DNA of 6,786 nucleotides from Acidobacteriota bacterium. Lineage in GTDB: Bacteria > Acidobacteriota > Thermoanaerobaculia > Multivoradales > JAHZIX01. Positions 1-6,539 of the stretch are shown here, one piece after another (position 1 is the first letter of the stretch; every line of letters starts with the position of its first letter). The DNA lies in assembly GCA_020439725.1 (NCBI GenBank), contig JAGQSE010000249.1, forward strand, positions 2,884-9,669, given 5' to 3'. The translations under genes and the position numbers were made by a program. Under the pieces are notes generated by a model. It was not told the DNA's origin and made no database searches. It was given only the letters and a program-made list of their open reading frames with translations.

Positions 1-797
1 TCGACCAGCGCGAACTTGCCATAGGGGTAGGGGCCGATGAGGCGCGAGTACATGTCGAGGTACTCCGCGGTCGCGGAGAGGTAGCGCTCGGCGAGCGCTT
101 CGTCCGCTTCGTGGAGGTAGACCTGCGCCTCGGCCGGGCCGGCAGGCCTGCGGTAGAGCCGGAGCGGGCCGCCCACCAGGTAGATCTCGTCGGCGGGGCC
201 GGCGGAGCTCCAGCGCGCTACGCCGTCCTCCCCGCGCGAGGATCCGTCCCCCTGGCTGATCAGGTGCCAGCCTTCCGGCACCGCCGCCTCGAGGTCGAAG
301 TCGATCGGTTCCTGGTCGAATTGGGGGTACCAGAAGCCATTGCCGGCGAGGTAGACACCCGCGGGCGAGACGATCCCCGTCGTCTCCCGCATGCCGCGCG
401 CGTACTCCTCCTCCGGCGCGTCGAGGCCGAAGTCGAAGGGGCCGCCATACTCGATTCGTAGCGTCCCGCCGGACTCGGGGAGGTGGACACGGTACCGGCG
501 CAGCTCTCCCGCGCCCGCGCGCTCGACGGGCGTCGCATTGATCCCCACGAAGGGCGTCGCGTCGCCCAGCGGTAGTTCGCGGACGGCCGGTTCCGAGGCG
601 GAGAGGGTCAACCCGGCGTGCAGCAGGAAGTCGACATCCCCACCCTGGGGGACCTCCACGCGGTCGACGACGGCGAGCCGCCCGGCGGCGGGATCGAGCT
701 CGATGCGCAGGGCGTGATGGACCCGTTCCGCGTTCGCGGTGCCGGCGCAGAGCAAGCCGGCGGCGAGCAGTGCGGGGAGCGCAGTGGAGAGCTTCAA
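1..797 (-). CDS. Exported M1-family aminopeptidase-like protein, N-terminal part (runs off left edge)
   Basis: The visible 265 codons encode a signal peptide (basic K2, hydrophobic core about residues 6-19, likely cleavage after A-N-A at residue 23). A beta-rich domain follows, resembling the N-terminal domain of M1 zinc aminopeptidases. The last residues read GPYPYGKFALV, the conserved strand M1-like proteins carry just before the catalytic domain. The HExxH zinc motif would lie outside the window, so activity cannot be judged. The start is TTG at 797-795, chosen because GGAGG sits six bases upstream, a signal peptide follows at once, and no better ATG exists. This TTG overlaps the TGA of the preceding ChaN-PDZ gene, so translation is probably coupled. 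Expected location is the periplasm or outside the cell; Cys17 lacks a good lipobox. Family assignment is from the GPYPYGKF region and overall look; the substrate is unknown. Confidence 0.72.
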   Translation of the reverse strand, partial: MKLSTALPALLAAGLLCAGTANAERVHHALRIELDPAAGRLAVVDRVEVPQGGDVDFLLHAGLTLSASEPAVRELPLGDATPFVGINATPVERAGAGELRRYRVHLPESGGTLRIEYGGPFDFGLDAPEEEYARGMRETTGIVSPAGVYLAGNGFWYPQFDQEPIDFDLEAAVPEGWHLISQGDGSSRGEDGVARWSSAGPADEIYLVGGPLRLYRRPAGPAEAQVYLHEADEALAERYLSATAEYLDMYSRLIGPYPYGKFALV

Positions 798-2113
798 CGG
801 GAGCCTCCCGCCGAGGGCTGCGGCTCGGGGGCTTTCGCTCCGCTCGTCTCCGGCGATTCGGCGGCGGGTGTCTCGGGTTCGTCGAGGGTGCGGCGGAAGT
901 GCACGAGAAGCGAGATCTCCTGCTCGCCGCGCCGGATCGAGAAGACGGTGTCGTCCGCCCAGCGCTTCGCGGCCATCAGGCGGTTCAGCGTTTCTCTGCC
1001 GTCGAGCGCCGTTCCGTCCATCGCCACAAGCCGATCGCCGGCGGCGAAGCCCGCGGTCTCGGCCACCGAGCCCTCGTTGACGAAGAGGACCTCGAGGGGC
1101 CCGCCCTCCGTGCCCTCGGACGTCGCGAGGCCCAAGGACGGGTAGAGGGGGTCGTGTTCGAGGGGCACGCCCCAGACGAAGTCGGCGAACGAGCCGCGCA
1201 CCGATTCGACCTGCGCGTCGGTATCCGGGTCCTCGACGGTCACCGGCACCACCGAAGCGATCTTGCCGCCGAAGCTCAACCGCGCCTGGCGCTCGAGGCC
1301 GAGCCCATAGGCGACGTGGCCGGAGCCGACCAGGACGACCAGGATCGTCGACTCGTCCTTGGACGCGGCGAGGGCGCGCAGTGCGTTGTGCGCCATCGCC
1401 CCGTCCCACGTGCACTGGGCTCGGTACATGCCCTCGAACTGCTCGTCGGACATCGCACCGTGGAGCCCGTCGGGATCGTCGAACATGGCGCGCACCAGCC
1501 GGCGGTGCTCTGCGCTGTCGGTGTCGATGCGCTCCGGCAGGAGCTGCGCCTGCTCGGGTGTGAGCGCGTCCCGTCCTTCCTTGCGCATCGTCGAAACGAT
1601 CTTGCGCGGCACATTGAGGCCGTACATCGGCAAGCGGTGGCGGTGGGCAAGGAGGAAGATGTCCCGGTAGTAGTTCCAGTTGTAGCCCCAGTTGAGATAC
1701 CACCGCGAATCGGTCAGGAAGTCCGCTTCGGTGAGCTTCGGGTCGGAGCTCCAGCGCTCGAGCTGCGCCTGGGCCGTCGCCGGGTACATCTCCAGGCCGA
1801 TCGCAACCGTGCGCCCGCGCGCGACGAGCTCCTCGAGGATCCGGAGCTGGACGCGGTGGAACTCCATCGAGGTGTGGTTCTCGCCGACCAGGAGCAGGCG
1901 TACGCCGTCGAGCCGGGCCGCGAGCTCGCCGGGACCGATCAGCTGGCCGCTGCGGCTGTCGGTGACGGCGTCGAGCACCAATGGCACGGAATGGTCGCGG
2001 CGGGCCGCGTCCCCGATCGGCAGGTCGAGGACGTCGGCGGCACGGACGGGCGCGGCCGCAAGCGCGAGGGCCAGGGCCAGGACGAGAACGGAAAGCGACG
2101 GTCGCGGCTTCAT
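794..2113 (-). CDS. Exported ChaN/Tiki-superfamily protein with C-terminal PDZ domain
   Basis: A 439-residue protein. Residues 1-25 are a type I signal peptide (MKPRPS, a Leu/Ala core, cleavage near PVRA|AD) with no lipobox, unlike lipoprotein ChaN. Residues about 60-290 match the ChaN-like haem-binding/Tiki family (PF04187): GENH at 77-80, GLEMY at 106-110, an AQCTWDGAMA block at 232-241 and GSGH at 263-266. These two His-bearing motifs and the Glu are the conserved polar positions of the Tiki/TraB/EreA-like superfamily. Residues about 325-405 form a PDZ domain (EGSVAETAGFAAGDRL, 347-362), and a Pro/Glu/Ala-rich tail follows. The start at 2113 is preferred over an ATG at 2134 because AGGAG lies seven bases upstream and the signal peptide then begins properly. 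Its stop overlaps the M1-like gene start. The family is proposed to bind haem or act as a metal-dependent hydrolase; which applies here is not visible. PDZ plus the peptidase neighbour favours a role in envelope proteolysis (inference). Confidence 0.85.
   Translation of the reverse strand: MKPRPSLSVLVLALALALAAAPVRAADVLDLPIGDAARRDHSVPLVLDAVTDSRSGQLIGPGELAARLDGVRLLLVGENHTSMEFHRVQLRILEELVARGRTVAIGLEMYPATAQAQLERWSSDPKLTEADFLTDSRWYLNWGYNWNYYRDIFLLAHRHRLPMYGLNVPRKIVSTMRKEGRDALTPEQAQLLPERIDTDSAEHRRLVRAMFDDPDGLHGAMSDEQFEGMYRAQCTWDGAMAHNALRALAASKDESTILVVLVGSGHVAYGLGLERQARLSFGGKIASVVPVTVEDPDTDAQVESVRGSFADFVWGVPLEHDPLYPSLGLATSEGTEGGPLEVLFVNEGSVAETAGFAAGDRLVAMDGTALDGRETLNRLMAAKRWADDTVFSIRRGEQEISLLVHFRRTLDEPETPAAESPETSGAKAPEPQPSAGGSR
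804..808 (-). promoter_or_regulatory. Ribosome binding site GGAGG deciding a TTG start
   Basis: On the minus strand GGAGG is followed by six bases and then TTG at 797-795. It lies within the last codons of the ChaN-PDZ gene. It is the main reason for reading the M1-like protein from a rare TTG codon that overlaps the upstream stop (TTGA). Confidence 0.7.
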
Positions 2114-2419
2114 GATCGGTCTCCTGATCGGCATCGACGAAGGTCCCAGAAGCCTACCGCAACCGCCCGCCGGTGGAGCCCGTGGCCCGGCGCGCCGCGA
2201 CCGAGCCCACAGCGTTCACATGCAGCGAGGAGGTAGCTGGCCTGGGGCCGGCGGGCGAAAGCCTCTGCCCGCCAGAGGCATGCGGCAGCAGGCGAGCCCT
2301 TCAGAGGGGAGATACTTGGCCTCAGCGCAGCTCGAACCCGATCGGGGAGATCTGTCGAAGCTAGGCGAAGAGGCTGGCTTGTCGAGGGCTGGATGCCTCC
2401 TGCGCGCTGGAGGGTAGCG
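2114..2419. other. 306-base intergenic region without a supported gene
   Basis: This gap separates the PIN gene stop from the ChaN-PDZ start, both on the minus strand. Open frames crossing it lack a ribosome binding site or recognisable protein. It holds one strong GC-rich hairpin (2261-2279). The ChaN-PDZ ribosome binding site (AGGAG, 2121-2125) lies at its left end. I see no convincing -35/-10 pair for the ChaN-PDZ gene, no tRNA and no repeat array. A promoter for ChaN-PDZ must be here unless the gene depends on read-through from the PIN module. Confidence 0.6.
2261..2279 (-). terminator. Possible intrinsic terminator downstream of the PIN gene
   Basis: The sequence GCCTCTG, five bases, CAGAGGC forms a perfect seven-pair stem. 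Read on the minus strand it is followed by only TTT before GC-rich sequence, so it is a weak candidate for an intrinsic terminator. It lies about 140 bases after the PIN stop codon and before the ChaN-PDZ gene, a sensible place to insulate the two units. A second stem using 2250-2256 with 2267-2273 would compete with it. Confidence 0.35.
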
Positions 2420-2965
2420 TCATCGAGCGCCTTCTCTGGGAAGCCTGGAACTGGCCTCGTCGAGCTTCTCCCGAAATGAAGAGAAGCGCATCTTGAAGCG
2501 CTTTCTCTCCAGAATCGCCTTGTCGGAATCTGCAGCTTCGACGGTCAACAACTCGGCCTGGATTGCGAGCACGTAGAGATCTGGGGTGCCGATGAGGCGG
2601 TGGCTGCCGACGCGCTTCGAGGCTTCTCTGCGGAAACGGCCTTTCTCGTCCGACGCGATGGTCCAGCCATGCCGCTTGGCGAGCACCAGGCAGGCCGCCT
2701 CGCCCCGTCCAAGGCGCTCGATGAGCTCTGCGAAGAGGCTGATGTCTTCGAGGTGGTCGATCGAGCAAGCGTGCAGATCTCCGCGTTCGAGTGCGTCGTC
2801 GAGCTGGCTTTGCTGTTCGGGTCGCCGTATCTCCCGCGAGACGTGGTCGGGGACCATGAACCTAAAGCCTGGGAGGTCGGCGCAGACGTCGAGCCGCGAG
2901 ACGTGCATGAGGTTGATGAGGACGTTCGCGTCTGCGACGACGATTGTCTCAGGGTCGGATGTCAC
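2420..2965 (-). CDS. PIN-domain nuclease-like protein (DUF3368-like), putative toxin
   Basis: A 181-residue soluble protein with the layout of a PIN ribonuclease. The first strand is VVADANVLINL with D12; VSREI gives E45; GRGEAACLVLA gives E89; ASDEKGR gives D106. These four acidic residues are the expected metal-binding set of an active PIN domain. The order, including the C-terminal IGTPDLYVLAIQAEL segment (125-139), resembles the DUF3368 branch. A charged helical tail (about 145-181, rich in Lys/Arg/Glu) follows. The start is GTG at 2965-2963, overlapping the TGA of the HTH-ImmA/IrrE gene (GTGA), with GAGG seven bases upstream, so translation is likely coupled. PIN proteins in such pairs usually cut RNA and act as toxins; that role here is inferred from family and arrangement. 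The gene is visibly less GC-rich than its surroundings (about 53% over 2461-2580). It could instead be a non-toxic effector governed by its partner. Confidence 0.85.
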   Translation of the reverse strand: MTSDPETIVVADANVLINLMHVSRLDVCADLPGFRFMVPDHVSREIRRPEQQSQLDDALERGDLHACSIDHLEDISLFAELIERLGRGEAACLVLAKRHGWTIASDEKGRFRREASKRVGSHRLIGTPDLYVLAIQAELLTVEAADSDKAILERKRFKMRFSSFREKLDEASSRLPREGAR

Positions 2966-4230
2966 GTGACGACCTCGGGATCGCTCTCTTTCTCGATCAG
3001 TCCGGCGTCTTCGAGCAGTGAGTCGAGGCGATCTCGAGAAATTCCGAGCATCGACGACAGCTCGTCGAGCTTTCCTCTTGAGATTTCCTCCCGGCGGAAC
3101 GCTTCGAGCGCCAGCCCGAGGATCCTGTGCTGAAATCGCTCTCGAACCTCGGCATGATCCGGCTCCGGTAGCCCGAGGTGTATTGCGAGCTGTCTGCCGC
3201 GCCCGAGCTCGTCGAGCTGCTTGAGCGTTTCGAGCTCGGGCTTCGAGATGATTCTCAGATTGTGCAGTCGGAAGAGGGCCGCGACCCGACTGACACCGAA
3301 GTGATGGGCCAGCCTAACGACGTCGTACAGCTGAACCGCTTGGCTTCCGGGTGCGGTGCGGCCCTCGATCTCCAAGCTTTCCTCCGTGTCGGAGACCACG
3401 CCGACGACGTCCGCATGGACACGGCTCGGCCTGCCTTTTCCGAGACCCGTCACGAACTGCCTGACGCCGTCCTCCGGCATCAAGAAGCTTGCAGCGAAGG
3501 CGTTGGCCCGTACCTCCACCAGGTTGTCGCGCTCCGAAGACCGGCTGACGAGGCCGAAGCGGTCTCGGTCCGCCAGGACATGGGCATACTCGTGGGCGAA
3601 GGAGAATCGGCGGCGCAGGACGTGCTGGACTCGGTTCGCTACGACGAAGAGACCGACCTTACGGTCATTGAGGGTCAGGCCCGACACGTCTGGCGGTAGG
3701 TTCAAGACGCCGGTGCGAATGCCCTGCACCTCGAGAAGCTCGGTCAAGTCAGGGATGGCGGCATCCCCGAGCCCGAGCCGGCGACGCTCCTCAGCCGACA
3801 GTCGCTCGCCCTGTTGAACCGCCTCCCACCGGGTCTTTGGCGGGGGGAGGAGGTAGGACGCGGTCGCGGTACCACCGCCATCGACACCGATCAGTCGCTC
3901 GAGGCAGGTGATCTCTCTGCCCAGGGCAACACAATCCCGCAATGCCTCGGCGACGGCGGGTTCCGCGACGACCTCGGGCTGGGCGCGGAAGAGGGCTGCG
4001 AGCGGGTCCGTGTCGCTGAAATCGTCGGCGACGAAGTCTCGAAGGTCCCGGCCGAACAGGTGAGCGAGATGGTCCAGCTCGAGACTGGAGATGGCTCTCT
4101 TCCCGGCTTCGATCTGCGCCACGGTGGGTCGAGACACGTCCAGAGTGGCCGCAACTCGCTCCTGAGTCAGCCCGCAAGCTTCCCGCGCGTTCCGGATCCG
4201 CCTTCCGAGCTGCTCTTGGGTAATGGACAT
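2962..4230 (-). CDS. XRE-family HTH / ImmA-IrrE zinc metallopeptidase fusion, putative antitoxin-regulator
   Basis: A 422-residue protein. Residues about 4-62 are an XRE helix-turn-helix (LTQERVAATLDVSRPTVAQIE at 21-41). A linker of about 100 residues follows. The ImmA/IrrE (COG2856) peptidase domain spans about 160-260: HEYAH at 213-217 supplies two zinc ligands and the catalytic Glu214, and E239 in ExxANAFAASFLMP is the probable third ligand. The C-terminal region (about 300-410) includes a helical EEISRGKLDELSSMLGIS segment common in this fusion family. Family members bind DNA as repressors and can cleave a regulator under stress (for example ImmA on ImmR, IrrE/PprI on DdrO). The start at 4230 has AAGGAGG eight bases upstream; an ATG at 4284 sits at or before the predicted transcription start. 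It is the first gene of a two-gene unit with the overlapping PIN gene, so it probably represses the pair and restrains or releases the PIN protein (inference). Confidence 0.9.
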   Translation of the reverse strand: MSITQEQLGRRIRNAREACGLTQERVAATLDVSRPTVAQIEAGKRAISSLELDHLAHLFGRDLRDFVADDFSDTDPLAALFRAQPEVVAEPAVAEALRDCVALGREITCLERLIGVDGGGTATASYLLPPPKTRWEAVQQGERLSAEERRRLGLGDAAIPDLTELLEVQGIRTGVLNLPPDVSGLTLNDRKVGLFVVANRVQHVLRRRFSFAHEYAHVLADRDRFGLVSRSSERDNLVEVRANAFAASFLMPEDGVRQFVTGLGKGRPSRVHADVVGVVSDTEESLEIEGRTAPGSQAVQLYDVVRLAHHFGVSRVAALFRLHNLRIISKPELETLKQLDELGRGRQLAIHLGLPEPDHAEVRERFQHRILGLALEAFRREEISRGKLDELSSMLGISRDRLDSLLEDAGLIEKESDPEVVT

Positions 4231-4263
4231 CTTGACACCCTCCTTGGGCCGGGCGGTCGTTCC

Positions 4264-4283
4264 TGATGGTTGGCGACCCATCA
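4264..4283 (-). repeat. Inverted repeat at the start of the HTH-ImmA/IrrE mRNA
   Basis: TGATGG, eight bases, CCATCA form perfect six-base arms. The repeat begins at the predicted transcription start (about 4283) and lies in the untranslated leader, so it could be a second operator site or a 5' RNA hairpin. Short arms make chance occurrence possible. Confidence 0.35.
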
Positions 4284-4289
4284 ACGGCG

Positions 4290-4318
4290 ACGTTAGCTTT
4301 GCTTACGGACAGCGTCAA
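4290..4318 (-). promoter_or_regulatory. Sigma70-type promoter of the HTH-ImmA/IrrE-PIN operon
   Basis: On the minus strand TTGACG (4318-4313) is separated by exactly 17 bases from TAACGT (4295-4290). The -35 differs from consensus at one base; the -10 keeps the TA start and final T. Transcription would begin near 4283, giving a leader of about 50 bases before the ATG at 4230. The local sequence is AT-richer than its surroundings. It is the best promoter on the minus strand of this window. Confidence 0.7.
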
Positions 4319-4322
4319 GATA

Positions 4323-4354
4323 CGGATCACATGATCCGCTCGATCCGTCATCCG
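4323..4354. repeat. Cluster of four CGGAT half-sites upstream of the module promoter (probable operator)
   Basis: Perfect seven-base arms CGGATCA and TGATCCG flank two bases (4323-4338). Two more ATCCG copies follow in the same orientation as the right arm at 4343-4347 and 4350-4354. The palindrome ends five bases before the -35 hexamer. An XRE-type repressor encoded by the adjacent gene is the obvious candidate to bind it, though the position upstream of -35 would also suit an activator. Confidence 0.55.
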
Positions 4355-4379
4355 TGCCCTTGTCTGGCTGCCGGCCCGC

Positions 4380-5291
4380 CTAGCCGCCGGTGGCGAAGGG
4401 CTGGGGAGTCGTGGCGAGACGGTCCGCGCGCAGCAGCGAGTCGAGGATCGGGTTGGGGAAGCGCCTCGGTAGCGACACCGCCAGGAACGTTTCCTCGAGC
4501 CCCTCGAGGTGCGAGATCTCGCTCAGAACCCCCTGCTCGATCTCGTCCCGGACCACGATCGGTGGCACCACCGCGAGCCCCATCCCTGCACGGGCGAGCA
4601 GCCGCAGCATCGCCATGTCGTCCACTTCGGCGGCCAGTCGCGGCTCGATGCCGAGGCGATCGATCAGCGCGTCGAAGCCGATGCGGATGCTGCTGTGACG
4701 CCCAGGCAGGATCAACGGCTCGTTGGCCAGCAGATCCTCGATGGGCCGCTCCGGGATGAACCGACCCGTCGGACCGACCAGGCTGACCGGTTGCGATGCG
4801 AGGGCGTGCACGATCCAGGACGATGCGGCTTCGGGCGGCGGCGCCGCGTTGGTCAGCACGACGTCGAGGCGGTGGCCATCGAGCTCTGCCAGCAGGTCCG
4901 GCAGGGCGCCCGAGCGCAGGAGGAGCTGGACCTTCGGGTTCGCGATGGCCGGGGCGAGGAAGGCGAGCTGGAAGTTGCGCGACAGCGTCGCCACCGCTCC
5001 GACCCGGAGCACCCGGCGAGGCGATCCGCGCTCGCGGAGGATGCCGAGGAGCTCCGTGCCGCGAGCGAAGATCTCGTCGGCGTGATCGAGGGCGATTCGG
5101 CCTGCCTCGGTGAGCACGAGCTGCCGGCCGCCGCGGTCGAACAGCTCCTGTCCGAGCTCGCGCTCGAGCTTGCGGATCTGGATCGAGACGGCGGACTGGG
5201 AGACATGGAGGAGCTCGGCCGCCCGCGTCAGGTTGCCTTCGTGCGCCACCGCCCAGAAGTAGTAGAGATGGTTGTAGTTCAGTCGTGCCAC
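4380..5291 (-). CDS. LysR-family transcriptional regulator, NhaR-like
   Basis: A 303-residue protein, the usual length for a LysR regulator. The N terminus MARLNYNHLYYFWAVAHEG matches the NhaR branch opening. The winged helix-turn-helix covers about residues 4-62, with the recognition region LTRAAELLHVSQSAVSIQIR at 21-40 and then KLERELG, LF.R and LTEAG. A linker helix (about 63-90) leads to a periplasmic-binding-like effector domain from residue 94 to about 290. The start is the GTG at 5291 with GGAGG six bases upstream; the adjacent GTG at 5294 is too close to it, and a longer ATG start at 5366 would lie at or before the predicted mRNA start. It is divergent from the isocitrate dehydrogenase-type gene and shares its control region, which points to that operon as its target. 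NhaR itself controls Na+/H+ antiport in E. coli; no antiporter is present here, so the name should not be transferred. Confidence 0.9.
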   Translation of the reverse strand: MARLNYNHLYYFWAVAHEGNLTRAAELLHVSQSAVSIQIRKLERELGQELFDRGGRQLVLTEAGRIALDHADEIFARGTELLGILRERGSPRRVLRVGAVATLSRNFQLAFLAPAIANPKVQLLLRSGALPDLLAELDGHRLDVVLTNAAPPPEAASSWIVHALASQPVSLVGPTGRFIPERPIEDLLANEPLILPGRHSSIRIGFDALIDRLGIEPRLAAEVDDMAMLRLLARAGMGLAVVPPIVVRDEIEQGVLSEISHLEGLEETFLAVSLPRRFPNPILDSLLRADRLATTPQPFATGG

Positions 5292-5332
5292 CACGGGCCT
5301 CCGTGAACGCGGTCGAATCGGGTCGACCTGTC

Positions 5333-5351
5333 CGTTCTCTAGAACAGAACG
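5333..5351. promoter_or_regulatory. Probable LysR binding site (dyad with T-N11-A)
   Basis: CGTTCT, seven bases, AGAACG is a perfect six-base dyad centred on 5342. Its symmetric positions 5336 and 5348 give the T-N11-A pattern expected of LysR-family sites. The centre lies about 65 bases upstream of the predicted dehydrogenase transcription start, the usual position of the LysR recognition site. A nested GTTCT-CT-AGAAC palindrome (5334-5345) and tandem AGAAC copies may reflect alternative registers. Confidence 0.6.
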
Positions 5352-5369
5352 AACGCATCTAAACAATGA

Positions 5370-5399
5370 ATTTTACTTGACCCACGGGGCGGGGTACAA
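5370..5399 (-). promoter_or_regulatory. Promoter of the LysR gene, overlapping the opposed operon promoter
   Basis: On the minus strand TTGTAC (5399-5394) and TAAAAT (5375-5370) are 18 bases apart. Transcription would start near 5363 and run through the LysR dyad at 5333-5351, so bound regulator should block it. The elements share bases with the plus-strand promoter at 5372-5400. Confidence 0.55.
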
Positions 5400-5400
5400 C
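5372..5400 (+). promoter_or_regulatory. Promoter of the dehydrogenase-ilvE operon
   Basis: TTTACT (5372-5377) and TACAAC (5395-5400) are separated by 17 bases. Both hexamers are imperfect, as expected for an activator-dependent promoter. Predicted transcription starts near 5407, leaving a leader of about 35 bases with no room for an attenuator or leader peptide. Confidence 0.55.
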
Positions 5401-5441
5401 GTCTCCGACGACACCACCAACCCCTCTCGAGGAGATCTCCC

Positions 5442-6494
<1,053 letters not shown>

Positions 6495-6539
6495 CCTGGA
6501 ACCCGCGCGCATCGCCGCCGCACAGATCGAGGACAAGAC

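Noticed and set aside
2132..2134. Upstream ATG for ChaN-PDZ
   Set aside because: It would place charged MPIRRPI before the signal peptide, and the AGGAG site fits the ATG at 2113.
770..2236. Long plus-strand open frame (488 codons) across the ChaN-PDZ gene
   Set aside because: It is the antisense of a clear ChaN-PDZ coding sequence, is rich in Arg/Ala/Gly/His without recognisable motifs, and comes from the high GC content.
4282..4284. Upstream ATG for the HTH-ImmA/IrrE protein
   Set aside because: It coincides with the predicted transcription start and lacks a ribosome binding site, whereas 4230 has AAGGAGG eight bases upstream.
2167..4393. Ten-base direct repeat CCGCCGGTGG at 2167-2176 and 4384-4393, flanking the low-GC module
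   Set aside because: It would suit a target-site duplication or attachment core, but a ten-base match in such GC-rich DNA is easily chance. The right copy lies within the last codons of LysR, and no integrase or transposase is present.
4509..5306. Plus-strand open frame opposite the LysR gene
   Set aside because: It is low-complexity antisense of a recognised LysR protein.
5364..5366. Upstream ATG for the LysR regulator
   Set aside because: It lies at or before the predicted transcription start, adds 25 non-homologous residues and would put the LysR dyad inside the coding region. The GTG at 5291 has a good ribosome binding site.
5377..5400. TTGACC as -35 paired with TACAAC
   Set aside because: The spacer is only 12 bases. 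TTTACT with a 17-base spacer is the plausible pair.
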